Positions 1 to 7,771 of a stretch of DNA of 18,778 nt are shown here, in pieces. Within the stretch, counting starts at the first letter, position 1, and each line of letters begins with the position of its first letter. This stretch comes from Nitrospinae bacterium RIFCSPLOWO2_12_FULL_45_22 (lineage in GTDB: Bacteria; 2-12-FULL-45-22). The stretch lies in assembly GCA_001803565.1 (NCBI GenBank), contig MHDQ01000122.1:1-18778 (forward strand). Reading direction: 5' to 3'. The position numbers were made by a program, and so were the translations under genes. Under the pieces are notes generated by a model. It saw only the letters and a list, made by a program, of their open reading frames with translations. It was not told where the DNA came from and did no database searches.

Positions 1-1
1 C

Positions 2-649
2 CAGGAACTCTTTCTTATCCTAAGCGAAAATAGGCCCCTAAAAGTTATCCAGCGCATGTCTGATTTTGACCTCTTAAGGTCTATTTATCCTAAAATAACT
101 TTTTCTCGAGAATTGCAAACCCTACTTGCCCAAGTAGAAGATTCTTTGAAGTGGTATCATAGTTTAACCCGGGGAGATAAGCTCGAGGAATGGTTCATAT
201 ACCTCTTAGCCCTGGTGAATGACTTAAATGAAAGCGATATAGAAGCACTAAGGAAACGATTAGCGCTACCAATCAATCATGCCCGGAAGGCGCTGGAAGA
301 CAAGGAGCAAGCCGAGAGAACGCACCAGAGTTTAAGAACCAGGTCGGGTCTAAGACCTAGCCAACTAGTAGATGCCCTTAGTACACTTTCCCCGGAAGCC
401 TTAGTATTCCTCAGGGCTAAAGCCCTTGATGATCTCATCAGGAAGCAGATCACTCTCTATCTAACCACATATAAAGAGATAAAACCACGGGTTACCGGCA
501 AAGACTTGATTACTTTGGGCATAAAGCCCGGACCCCAGTTCCGTCACATATTGCATAAAATCCGGGAATTAAAGCTGGACGGCCTCTTAAACGGAAAAAG
601 TGACGAGATTGAATATATAAAAGAGTGGCAAAATTTTTACCACGTATGA
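2..649 (+). CDS. tRNA nucleotidyltransferase (CCA/poly(A) polymerase family), 3' part only
   Basis: This is the C-terminal part of a class II tRNA nucleotidyltransferase, the family that adds or repairs the 3' CCA (or its A) of tRNA. The reading frame is open to the left window edge, so the internal ATG at 56 is not the real start; the frame from base 2 already reads as family sequence (ELFLILSENRPLKVIQRM). What remains is the helical tRNA-binding part, ending in the typical tail ITGKDL-like TGKDLITLGIKPGPQFRHIL followed by a helix rich in Leu and Lys. The catalytic head with its GxS and DxD motifs is outside the window, so CCA-adding cannot be told from A-adding. The stop codon lies inside the left arm of an inverted repeat. 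Family assignment is fairly secure; the exact specificity is not. Confidence 0.82.
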   Translation, partial: QELFLILSENRPLKVIQRMSDFDLLRSIYPKITFSRELQTLLAQVEDSLKWYHSLTRGDKLEEWFIYLLALVNDLNESDIEALRKRLALPINHARKALEDKEQAERTHQSLRTRSGLRPSQLVDALSTLSPEALVFLRAKALDDLIRKQITLYLTTYKEIKPRVTGKDLITLGIKPGPQFRHILHKIRELKLDGLLNGKSDEIEYIKEWQNFYHV

Positions 650-818
650 ACACAGATAGACACAGATGTAAAAGTATTCGTTTCAATGCAAAATGCAAAA
701 TTAGCAATTAGCATTTCAAAATCATTTCCCCCTATTGTTAATTGCTAATTTTTCATTGCTAATTTTGCAATGAAATAAAATGCTGTATTAATCAGTGTTC
801 ATCCGTGTTCATCCGTGG
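640..818. repeat. Intergenic compound inverted repeat between tRNA nucleotidyltransferase and M50 protease genes
   Basis: The outer arms are 640-669 and 791-818. The right arm carries GTTCATCC twice, and the left arm reads as its diverged reverse complement (ATGAACACAGAT, then ACACAGATG). Inner arms around 681-715 and 738-775 form a second AT-rich imperfect hairpin built on AATTAGCAATT and its complement. The stop codon of the upstream gene (647-649) and a GTG once usable as a protease start (815) both lie inside the outer arms. Elements of this kind recur between genes in many anaerobe genomes (recollection, not checked). Confidence 0.7.
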
Positions 819-838
819 CAAATATTGGTTATATACAA

Positions 839-1519
839 ATGGATTTTAGTCCCCTAATACAAAAGATATCTATTATAGCCCTACCAATAATAGTGGGTGT
901 AATATTTCACGAAATAGCCCATGGATGGGTAGCTTACAAATTTGGCGACCCTACGGCCAAAGAACAGGGCCGCCTATCCATCAACCCTTTAGTACATATT
1001 GACCTGTTCGGTACCATTATCATGCCCCTGATCCTTATCTTCTCTCAAACTGGCATGATATTTGGCTACGCAAAACCTGTCCCGGTAAATTTCAGCAACC
1101 TGCGTGAGCCTAAAAAGAATATGGTATGGGTAGCCGCTGCGGGCCCAGTAACTAATATCCTCCTGGCCTTTTTGAGTGGTATAATCTTTCGCCTCATAGT
1201 GCTTATGAACCCTTATTATTTTTCCTGGAGTCCAGTATTATTCGACCCCTTACTGTTAATGTTGAGATATAGTGTCCGCCTTAATTTGGTATTGGCTGTT
1301 ATAAACCTGATCCCTATCCCACCAGTGGATGGGGGGAGGATCTTGACCGGACTACTGCCCTCTAGACAGGCCCTGGCGTATAGTAAGATCGAACCGTTTG
1401 GCCTATTAATCCTGGTGATGTTGATATTTTTTGATCCATTGGGGGTCTTTAGTGGGCTCGTATGGCCTATAATTAGCCTCCTAGATGCACTATTTTTGGG
1501 TTATAGATTTTCTGCCTGA
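839..1519 (+). CDS. Site-2 protease family intramembrane metalloprotease (peptidase M50)
   Basis: This is an integral-membrane zinc protease of the M50 (site-2 protease) family. The zinc motif HEIAH is at residues 24-28, numbered from ATG 839. The second conserved motif, PIPPVDGGRIL, has its zinc-binding Asp near residue 164, inside a later membrane segment. Several hydrophobic helices cover most of the 226 residues, and there is no PDZ domain, so it is the short type (YwhC/Rv-like), not RseP. The open frame can also start at GTG 815, but that codon sits inside the repeat arm and has no Shine-Dalgarno site. ATG 839 is preferred, although it too lacks a clear one. The stop TGA overlaps a possible ileS start, pointing to one transcript with ileS. 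The physiological substrate cannot be told. Confidence 0.88.
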   Translation: MDFSPLIQKISIIALPIIVGVIFHEIAHGWVAYKFGDPTAKEQGRLSINPLVHIDLFGTIIMPLILIFSQTGMIFGYAKPVPVNFSNLREPKKNMVWVAAAGPVTNILLAFLSGIIFRLIVLMNPYYFSWSPVLFDPLLLMLRYSVRLNLVLAVINLIPIPPVDGGRILTGLLPSRQALAYSKIEPFGLLILVMLIFFDPLGVFSGLVWPIISLLDALFLGYRFSA

Positions 1520-1520
1520 T

Positions 1521-1525
1521 GGAGG
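1521..1525 (+). promoter_or_regulatory. Ribosome binding site of ileS
   Basis: GGAGG stands five bases before ATG 1531. It overlaps the alternative ATG at 1519, which itself has no Shine-Dalgarno site, so it sets the ileS start at 1531, four codons inside the longest open frame. Confidence 0.75.
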
Positions 1526-1530
1526 ATTTA

Positions 1531-4347
1531 ATGGAGATCGAAGGTATTAAGGATTTTAAAGAAACTTTAAACCTCCCTAAGACTGACTTTCCTATGCGGG
1601 CTAATCTGCCTCAGAAAGAGCCGGAGATATTAGCAAAATGGGAAAAAGAGAGTATCTATTATCAACTCAGACAAATACTGGCCCAATGCCCTAAATATAT
1701 CCTGCATGATGGGCCACCCTATGCCAATGGCCACATACATATGGGCCATGCCCTGAACAAGATACTGAAGGATATCATTGTCAAGGTGAAGGCTATGGAG
1801 GGGTATAATGCAGTCTATGTCCCGGGATGGGATTGCCACGGCCTGCCTATTGAACAACAGATAGGATTGCAATTAGAAGAAAAGAAAAGAGATATCCCGA
1901 AGAACGAGATCAGGCGCCTCTGCCGAGAATTTGCTGCGAAATATATAGATATTCAACGCGAGGAATTCAAACGCCTTGGTATTCTGGCCGATTGGGAGAG
2001 GCCTTATCTGACTATGAACTACAAATATCAGGCTGATATTATCCGTCAGTTAGGGATATTTATGGCCAAAGGGAATTTATATAAAGGACTGAAACCGGTC
2101 CATTGGTGCCCCTCCTGCCAGACCGCCTTAGCAGAAGCTGAGGTAGAATACGAGAGTCATAAGTCTCCCTCTATCTATGTCAGGTTCCCTTTGAAAGATG
2201 AATTGGGAGATAAATTCCCGGCCTTGAAGGGAAAACCAGTATCAGTGGTTATCTGGACTACTACCCCCTGGACCCTCCCGGCTAACCTGGCTATCGCTCT
2301 ACATCCTGATTACGAATATGTAGCAGTAGAGTGGCAAGGAGAGGTCATGATAATAGCCAAAGAATTATTGGCCCCGGTAATGAATATTTTTGCTGCCCGG
2401 GATTATCAGATACTGGCTTCCTTCAAAGGATCTGTCCTGGAAGGATTAAAGTGTCAACATCCCCTCTTTCCCCGGGAATCTTTACTTATAACGGGTGAGC
2501 ACGTAACACTTGATCAAGGGACTGGCTGTGTCCATACGGCCCCAGGCCATGGGTTGGAAGATTACGAAATCGGCATTAGATATGGTCTCGAGGTATATGC
2601 CCCGGTGGATGAGCGGGGTTATTTTGTCGAATCATTACCGCAATTTGGAGGTATGAAGGTCTTTGAAGCTAATGCTGCTATTAACCGGACCCTGCAGCAA
2701 AACGGTTATCTGGTACTAGAAGAAACCTTAATCCATTCTTATCCCCATTGCTGGCGCTGTAAAAACCCCATTATTTTCCGGGCAACACCTCAGTGGTTTA
2801 TCTCTATGGAAAATAATGGATTACGTCAGGCGGCTCTAGAAGAGATCGAAAAGGTACAATGGATACCCGCCTGGGGCCAGGCCCGCATCTATAGTATGGT
2901 AGAAAATCGGCCAGATTGGTGCATATCCCGGCAGAGGGCCTGGGGAGTCCCTATAACGGTAGTATACTGCCTGGCCTGTCAGCATGCCCTGGCATCAAAA
3001 GAATTAGCAGACTATGTAGCAGACCTGGTAGAAAAACATGGGGCAGATATCTGGTTTGAGAAGTCTACGGAAGAGCTATTGCCGCCTGGTACCAGTTGCC
3101 CCAGGTGTGGTGGCAAGGACTTTACCAAAGAGGATGATATCCTTGATGTCTGGTTTGATTCCGGGGCAAGCCATGCGGCGGTATTAACCCAGAGAGATGA
3201 TCTGGTCTGGCCGGCAGATATGTACCTCGAAGGGAGCGACCAGCATCGCGGTTGGTTCCAGAGCTCGCTGCTGATAGCGGTTGGGACCAGGGGTGCGGCC
3301 CCTTACCGGACAGTCCTTACCCATGGCTATGTGGTAGATGGTGAAGGGAAAAAGATGTCAAAATCGTTAGGCAATGTTATTGCCCCCCAGGATATTATAG
3401 AAAAATATGGCGCCGAGATCCTTAGACTATGGGTCTCTTCGGAAAATTATCGGGAAGATATCCGCATCTCGCCCCAGATACTGCAGCGGTTGGTGGAGGC
3501 CTATCGCCGCATAAGGAACACCTGCCGCTTCATCTTGGGCAACCTATACGACTTTGATCCACAGCTCCATCATATTCCCGATCAGCGACTCCCAGAACTG
3601 GATAGATTAATCCTGCATCGGTTGCAGAAGCTAATAGAAAAGGTGCGTAGATCTTATCAGGAGCATGAATACCACGTATTTTATCATGCCTTCCATAATT
3701 TCTGTACCGTGGACCTTAGTGCCTTTTATCTGGATACTATTAAGGATAGATTATATACCTTCAGGGCTGGCTCAGAAGAGCGGCGTGCCGCCCAGAATAC
3801 CCTCTGGGAGATTATCCTGGCCCTGGTTAGTCTTATGGCCCCGGTACTTAGCTTCACAGCCGAAGAAGTATGGCAATACTTAGTCGGTAGGAGCCAACGA
3901 GAAACCAGCGTCCACCTTACCAGGCTCCCTCAGATAAATCCCGAGCTTGTTTATGAGGAACTGGCGAGCCGTTGGGAAAAAATCTTAGAGGTCCGGAGTG
4001 AAGTAACCAGGGCATTAGAGGTGGTTCGCAAAGAGAAAAAAATCGGTAACTCTTTAGAAGCCCGAGTTGATCTTTTTCTAACTACAGACTTATACCAGCT
4101 TATGGAAGATTATGCCTCAGAGCTGGCTACCATTTTTATTGTCTCAGATGCCCATATCCATCCAACCCCAGCCCCACCAGCTAATCCCAATCTCTTCACC
4201 AGCCAGGATATCCTGGGATTGTCTATCCTGGTCTCCCCAGCCCCGGGCCAGAAATGCGAACGCTGCTGGATATATAGTGAAACTGTAGGATTGAATAAAA
4301 CATATCCCACTATTTGCCATCGCTGCGTGGGTTGCCTGGAAATTTAG
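1531..4347 (+). CDS. ileS: Isoleucyl-tRNA synthetase
   Basis: This class I aminoacyl-tRNA synthetase charges tRNA-Ile in the cytoplasm. It is 938 residues from ATG 1531, the usual bacterial length. The HIGH signature is HMGH at residues 70-73, preceded by DGPPYANGHI. KMSKS is at 608-612 in GKKMSKSLGN. The editing domain is intact, with WTTTPWTLPANLA and GTGCVHTAPGHG. An internal cysteine pair (HWCPSC) and a C-terminal zinc finger (CERCW, then CHRCVGC near residues 905-938) mark the bacterial type with a zinc-binding tail. It lies between the M50 protease and lspA. The start overlaps the end of the protease gene region and lspA follows after three bases, a classical ileS-lspA arrangement. Nothing looks broken. 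Confidence 0.98.
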   Translation: MEIEGIKDFKETLNLPKTDFPMRANLPQKEPEILAKWEKESIYYQLRQILAQCPKYILHDGPPYANGHIHMGHALNKILKDIIVKVKAMEGYNAVYVPGWDCHGLPIEQQIGLQLEEKKRDIPKNEIRRLCREFAAKYIDIQREEFKRLGILADWERPYLTMNYKYQADIIRQLGIFMAKGNLYKGLKPVHWCPSCQTALAEAEVEYESHKSPSIYVRFPLKDELGDKFPALKGKPVSVVIWTTTPWTLPANLAIALHPDYEYVAVEWQGEVMIIAKELLAPVMNIFAARDYQILASFKGSVLEGLKCQHPLFPRESLLITGEHVTLDQGTGCVHTAPGHGLEDYEIGIRYGLEVYAPVDERGYFVESLPQFGGMKVFEANAAINRTLQQNGYLVLEETLIHSYPHCWRCKNPIIFRATPQWFISMENNGLRQAALEEIEKVQWIPAWGQARIYSMVENRPDWCISRQRAWGVPITVVYCLACQHALASKELADYVADLVEKHGADIWFEKSTEELLPPGTSCPRCGGKDFTKEDDILDVWFDSGASHAAVLTQRDDLVWPADMYLEGSDQHRGWFQSSLLIAVGTRGAAPYRTVLTHGYVVDGEGKKMSKSLGNVIAPQDIIEKYGAEILRLWVSSENYREDIRISPQILQRLVEAYRRIRNTCRFILGNLYDFDPQLHHIPDQRLPELDRLILHRLQKLIEKVRRSYQEHEYHVFYHAFHNFCTVDLSAFYLDTIKDRLYTFRAGSEERRAAQNTLWEIILALVSLMAPVLSFTAEEVWQYLVGRSQRETSVHLTRLPQINPELVYEELASRWEKILEVRSEVTRALEVVRKEKKIGNSLEARVDLFLTTDLYQLMEDYASELATIFIVSDAHIHPTPAPPANPNLFTSQDILGLSILVSPAPGQKCERCWIYSETVGLNKTYPTICHRCVGCLEI

Positions 4348-4350
4348 ACG

Positions 4351-4827
4351 GTGAACCGGATAATTTTTCTAATCATTTCCTTAGCCATGATTCTATTATT
4401 GGATCAAGCCAGCAAGCTCTATATAGCAAAGAATATCCCCCTCTATTACTCGATTGAAGTGGTGCCCAATCTCTTTAATATCACTCACATAAGGAATACC
4501 GGCGTAGCCTTTGGTCTGTTTGCGGGCGAGAAGACGATGCTAACTACCCTTTTCTTTTTGACAATATCCGGGATAGCAATAGGGGTTATTAGCTATTTTT
4601 ATTATATATCATCTTACAAAAACATTCTCACTCGGGTAGCCTTAGCCTTAGTACTGGGCGGTGCTATAGGAAATCTGATTGACCGGATACGGTTCCAGGA
4701 AGTAATTGATTTTATTGATCTTCACTGGTACCATTACCACTGGCCCGCCTTTAATATCGCTGATTCTTGCATTACTATTGGCCTTGGTCTCTTTATCCTG
4801 GAAACCCTGATAACAAAGAGGACTTAG
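4351..4827 (+). CDS. lspA: Lipoprotein signal peptidase (signal peptidase II)
   Basis: This integral-membrane aspartyl protease removes signal peptides from diacylglyceryl-modified prolipoproteins. It has 158 residues with four hydrophobic segments. The catalytic aspartates are D111 in GNLIDR and D138 in FNIADS, and the family motif NTGVAFGLF is at about 49-57. The start is GTG at 4351, three bases after the ileS stop; no better start exists, because the N-terminal DQASK motif must be kept. Together with lgt just downstream it forms the first two steps of bacterial lipoprotein maturation, although the two genes are separated by a repeat-filled gap. Confidence 0.96.
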   Translation: MNRIIFLIISLAMILLLDQASKLYIAKNIPLYYSIEVVPNLFNITHIRNTGVAFGLFAGEKTMLTTLFFLTISGIAIGVISYFYYISSYKNILTRVALALVLGGAIGNLIDRIRFQEVIDFIDLHWYHYHWPAFNIADSCITIGLGLFILETLITKRT

Positions 4828-4964
4828 AAATTCTAAATACTAAATTCGAAATCCTAAACAAATTCCAAGGAGCAAAAGCCAAAATTCAAAACAGCTTTGG
4901 TCACTTGAACATTTGAATTTTGATATTGTTTAGAATTTAGGGTTTCGAATTTTGGCTTTGTTAA
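4828..4964. repeat. AT-rich inverted repeat filling the lspA-lgt gap
   Basis: The left arm (about 4829-4862, with TAAATTCGAAATCCTAAAC) and the right arm (about 4924-4950, with GTTTAGAATTTAGGGTTTCG) are imperfect reverse complements. AAAGCCAAAATTC near 4875 pairs with GAATTTTGGCTTT near 4947-4959. The whole gap can fold into a long AT-rich hairpin ending just before the lgt start. It looks like a dispersed intergenic element. No T-run of a classical terminator follows the stem. Confidence 0.6.
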
Positions 4965-4968
4965 TAAT

Positions 4969-5748
4969 ATGCACCCAATCTTATTTAAATTAGGCCCAAT
5001 AACTATCTATACCTATGGGTTGTTTATTGCCCTGGCCTTTTTGGCTAGTATATATTTAGCGGCTCGTTCGGCAAAGAGAGAAGGGATTGACTCCCAGAAG
5101 ATTATAGATCTATCCTTTTATCTTATGCTGGCTGCTATTATCGGCTCTCGCCTACTCTATGTCTTGCTAAATTTCAAATATTATTTATCTGCCCCTGGGG
5201 CTATATGGCAGATATGGGAAGGGGGTCTGGTCTTTTATGGTGGGTTGATAGCTGCGGCTGCTGTGAGTTTTATTTATATCAGAAAAAAAGGCCTTAATCT
5301 GTGGCAGATCACAGACATTTTTGCCCCCTCCCTTGCCCTGGGTCAGGCTATAGGACGCTGGGGGTGTTTTTTTGCTGGCTGCTGTTATGGCAAGCCCACT
5401 GATCTGCCATGGGCAATAACCTTCCATGATCCCGCCAGCCTTGCCCCTCTCGGCATACCTTTGCATCCCACCCAACTCTACTCTTCTCTAAAGGATTTAA
5501 TTATTTTTGCCATCCTTATTCTACTGCAGAAACGGAAGAAGTTTCATGGGCAGTTATTCTGGGCTTATGTCTTATTTTATGCGGTACTCAGGTTCATAGT
5601 AGAATTTTTCCGGGGCGACCCCCGCGGTTTTCTCCCAGGTGAATTACTATCTACTGCTCAGGTTATAGGAATAGCATTATTTCTCCTGGCAATAGTAATG
5701 CTCCGGAGGCTAAGATTCAAAGAACGGACCAATAATTCAATAGTATAG
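4969..5748 (+). CDS. lgt: Prolipoprotein diacylglyceryl transferase
   Basis: This integral-membrane enzyme transfers diacylglycerol from phosphatidylglycerol to the lipobox cysteine of prolipoproteins, the step before LspA. It is 259 residues with about seven hydrophobic segments. The family features are EGGLVFYGGLI at about 84-94, the signature GRWGCFFAGCCYGKPT at 129-144, HPTQLYSS, and the arginine-containing EFFRGDPRG. The signature carries Cys (GCF, GCCYG) where E. coli has GNFING; this variant is common in anaerobes and need not mean loss of function. The start ATG lies directly at the end of the preceding inverted repeat with no obvious Shine-Dalgarno site. The gene is separate from lspA by 141 bases but in the same direction. 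Confidence 0.95.
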   Translation: MHPILFKLGPITIYTYGLFIALAFLASIYLAARSAKREGIDSQKIIDLSFYLMLAAIIGSRLLYVLLNFKYYLSAPGAIWQIWEGGLVFYGGLIAAAAVSFIYIRKKGLNLWQITDIFAPSLALGQAIGRWGCFFAGCCYGKPTDLPWAITFHDPASLAPLGIPLHPTQLYSSLKDLIIFAILILLQKRKKFHGQLFWAYVLFYAVLRFIVEFFRGDPRGFLPGELLSTAQVIGIALFLLAIVMLRRLRFKERTNNSIV

Positions 5749-5783
5749 GAATTTTCATTTTAATAATGCGGTTTTGGGGTAGT

Positions 5784-5801
5784 CGCAGGCTTTAGCCTGC
5801 G
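5784..5801. repeat. Short palindromic hairpin downstream of lgt
   Basis: CGCAGGC-TTTA-GCCTGCG forms a perfect 7-base stem with a 4-base loop. It lacks a following T-run, so it is more likely a REP-like dispersed palindrome than a rho-independent terminator, though it could still stop or protect the lgt transcript. Confidence 0.6.
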
Positions 5802-5867
5802 CTAATTTAAAGTAACCGTAACCGTTCACCGCAGAGCATGCCGAGAACCTTGTAGTTTTATTTTTGA

Positions 5868-6833
5868 GGATTCACAATTCCATACACGGCCATAGCCATA
5901 GAAAGAGAAAGCCATCCCGTAGTTATTCACACCCACAAGGCCAATGAGATTGCCCGCTATCTTATAGAAAAAGGATCGGTACCGGGTCTTGAAGATGCAA
6001 AAGTACTCCAACAAGAGGTTACCAGAGGAATAAGTCGGTTTGACTTTCTCCTGGAAAAGGACATGAGGGGAATTATTCTTGAAGTTAAATCATGTACCCT
6101 CTTTAGCAGGAGGGTAGCCATGTTTCCCGATGCCGTAACGGTCAGGGGAAGAAGGCATATAGACGAACTCTCAAGACTTTCTGGGAGCGGGATCGCTGGC
6201 GCAATTTTATTTCTAATACAGTGGCCGTTTTCAGAGTTCTTTATGCCGGAGCATCATACAGACCTGGAATTTAGCAACACCCTTTGTAGAGCAAAGGAGA
6301 AAATAAAAATCTTTCCACTCTCCCTCTCTTGGAACAGAGACTTTTCTATAAACTTGTCCCAGGTAAGGATTCTGGATATACCCTGGAGTATCATTGAAAA
6401 AGAAGCTAAAGATAGGGGGAGTTACCTGCTTCTTCTCAGACTACCAGAGGAAACCACAGCCGATGTAGGTTCACTGGGAAAGGTACATTTCAGGAGCGGT
6501 TACTATATCTATATAGGCTCAGCCAAAAAAAATCTCTCCAAGCGCATAGAGAGACACAAAAGGTTGAGAAAGAAACTTTTCTGGCACATTGACCATTTAA
6601 GAGAAATTGCTGATTTTCATGTCGCCCTGCCCATACGCACACAAGATGCCCTTGAGTGTGAAATTGCCGCAGCCATAAAGAAAGTTGCAGAGTGGGAAAT
6701 AACCAGGTTTGGATCATCAGATTGTTCCTGTGATTCCCATCTTTTTGGAACTTTAAATGATCCACTTGCCTCGCCCCACTTTCACTCGATACTTCAATTC
6801 TACAGAATGGAAAGGCTCTTAAAGGATCTATAA
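5868..6833 (+). pseudogene. SfsA-type nuclease fused to a DUF123/GIY-YIG-like domain, N-terminus lost
   Basis: The frame opens after a TGA at 5865-5867 and reads SfsA-like sequence at once (PYTAIAIERES, HKANEIARYLIEKG). No ATG, GTG or TTG occurs before 6063. The PD-(D/E)xK-like residues expected in SfsA are present: Asp in SRFDFLLEK, then Glu and Lys in ILEVKSCTL, followed by AMFPDAVTVRGRRHIDEL. The first roughly 75 residues (the OB-like N-terminal domain of SfsA) are absent; in their place is repeat-like DNA (about 5820-5850). From about 6415 the protein continues into a second domain, GSYLLLLRL then GYYIYIGSAKKNL, with CSCDSHLFG near the end. That is the DUF123 domain, which resembles GIY-YIG nucleases. 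A shortened product from ATG 6063 is possible but would lack the catalytic Asp. It is most likely a dead or truncated gene. Confidence 0.75.
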
Positions 6834-6891
6834 ATCTTCTATTCGGTGGCGGAACGCCATCCGCACGAGTAATTTGTTATGCAAGAAATAA

Positions 6892-7105
6892 TTATACGTA
6901 TATCAGTTTGTTGCCTTTTGGTTCGGGGATTACATCGCCGAATTCCTTAGCTGTATCCATCCACAATTGAATCGCTTCCTTAGCATTTTTCAATGCCTCT
7001 TCCGGAGTACCGCCATGTGCCATACAGCCGGGAAGTTCAGGCACTTCTGCTATAAATACCTCATCTTTCACTGCTCCAGTAAATTATAATCTCATATTTA
7101 TACAT
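6892..7105 (-). pseudogene. hicB: HicB-type antitoxin, disrupted by a one-base frameshift
   Basis: Read on the minus strand from ATG 7105, the frame gives 13 residues typical of a HicB start (MYKYEIIIYWSSE) and then hits TGA. One frame over, the rest of the protein follows without a break: DEVFIAEVPELPGCMAHGG, then a helix (PEEALKNAKEAIQLW) and the stop at 6892. One extra A in the AAA run at about 7066-7068 accounts for the shift; without it the gene would encode 70 residues, the normal HicB size. The start overlaps the end of hicA by 8 bases, the usual translationally coupled hicAB layout. Known HicB proteins bind and neutralise HicA and repress the operon. The shift could be a real mutation or a sequencing or assembly error in a homopolymer. 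Confidence 0.82.
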
Positions 7106-7325
7106 TAATTTCCCCTCCAAGTTTATATCTTAGAATAACATTTCTTACTTGTTTCACTTGATATGGTTTTGTCTTATCCTTGTCTTTCTGTAAATTAATC
7201 TTTTCAACTATACCCTCTTTTCGAAAAATATGATGGCTGCTTCTTATCCGTTCTTCAAAGCCTAAGTTTTTCAGCAAGTTGCATAAGTCCTCGAAATGAA
7301 TATTTGCATCGGTGGGGATCATCAT
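7098..7325 (-). CDS. hicA: HicA-type toxin, probably N-terminally truncated
   Basis: HicA toxins are small mRNA-cleaving proteins with a double-stranded RNA-binding fold. Here 75 residues contain the family core: FEDLCNLLKNLGFEERIRSS, the catalytic-type His in SSHHIF, EKINLQKD and KPYQVKQVRNVIL. The sequence from TDANIHFEDL onward fits the longer hicA subfamily, in which about 15-20 further residues normally precede it. Here those are replaced by MMIP, and the frame is closed by a TAG just upstream. The break coincides with the end of an S24 repressor remnant on the other strand, so the toxin start was probably lost in a rearrangement. Two of the usual glycine positions also differ (SSHH instead of GSHH). 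With hicB frameshifted as well, the pair is probably inactive. Confidence 0.78.
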   Translation of the reverse strand: MMIPTDANIHFEDLCNLLKNLGFEERIRSSHHIFRKEGIVEKINLQKDKDKTKPYQVKQVRNVILRYKLGGEINV

Positions 7326-7520
7326 TATTAATCCCTACCTGAAACCAGAGCATAATGATTATGTGGCGATTTCTAATGATGAGGGAGAGGCAACTTTCAA
7401 GCAACTCAAAAAGTATGGCAGAAAAATAGAATCAAAATTAAGCCAATACTCGGCAAAAGACGGATTCGCCCAACAAAGGATTTCCATGGTTGTAGAAATT
7501 TACGTTGATACATTACTTTT
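7312..7520 (+). pseudogene. Remnant of an S24/LexA-like repressor peptidase
   Basis: The frame from 7312 reads GIIIINPYLKPEHNDYVAI, then NDEGEATFKQLKKYGRK. This is the pattern around the catalytic lysine of S24 peptidases (LexA, UmuD and CI-like repressors); K of ATFKQL would be that lysine. The serine-containing GDSM segment and the whole DNA-binding half are missing on the left. After about 7425 the family-like sequence continues in the next frame (IKIKPILGKRRIRPTKDF) and then returns to the first frame (MVVEIYVD, about 7486-7509), so at least two indels are implied. The left end abuts the truncated hicA on the opposite strand. I see no intact protein here. Identification rests on short motifs and is moderate. 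Confidence 0.5.
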
Positions 7521-7771
7521 CCTCCTTTCATCCTGGCAAGTGCCAATTCCACCTCATTCTTTTTGGGGTTGCCGAAGTTGCAAAGACAATCCCGACTAAT
7601 CGTAGCTAAGTCGGCAACCCCGTATTCAGGAAAAGCGTCAGACATCCCTCCCGTAGACGAATTATCTTTGACCAAATAGGGAATCTTCTATCACAAAAAG
7701 AGTCTCATCGCCACATCTGGTAAGTTGAATAGCTTCAGGCTAAACCCGGTACATTACGATATGGGTCAGCC
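7521..7771. other. Stretch without a recognised gene; contains an 11-base inverted repeat
   Basis: GGGGTTGCCGA at 7565-7575 and its exact complement TCGGCAACCCC at 7611-7621 can pair across a 35-base loop. A short minus-strand open frame covers this area but matches nothing I recognise and has no Shine-Dalgarno site before a plausible start. No terminator T-run was seen downstream of the EPAH gene, which ends at 7772. Confidence 0.45.

Noticed and set aside
815-838. GTG start of the M50 protease at 815
   Set aside because: The codon is part of the repeat arm and has no ribosome binding site; the family sequence starts around ATG 839.
1519-1530. ATG 1519 as ileS start
   Set aside because: The GGAGG for ATG 1531 overlaps it, and it has no site of its own.
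1738-1749. HMGH instead of HIGH in IleRS as a defect
   Set aside because: Variation at the second position of this motif is normal in class I synthetases.
6846-6863. Short hairpin GGTGGCG-GAA-CGCCATCC as terminator of the sfsA remnant
   Set aside because: The stem needs a bulge and there is no T-run after it; too weak to list as a terminator.
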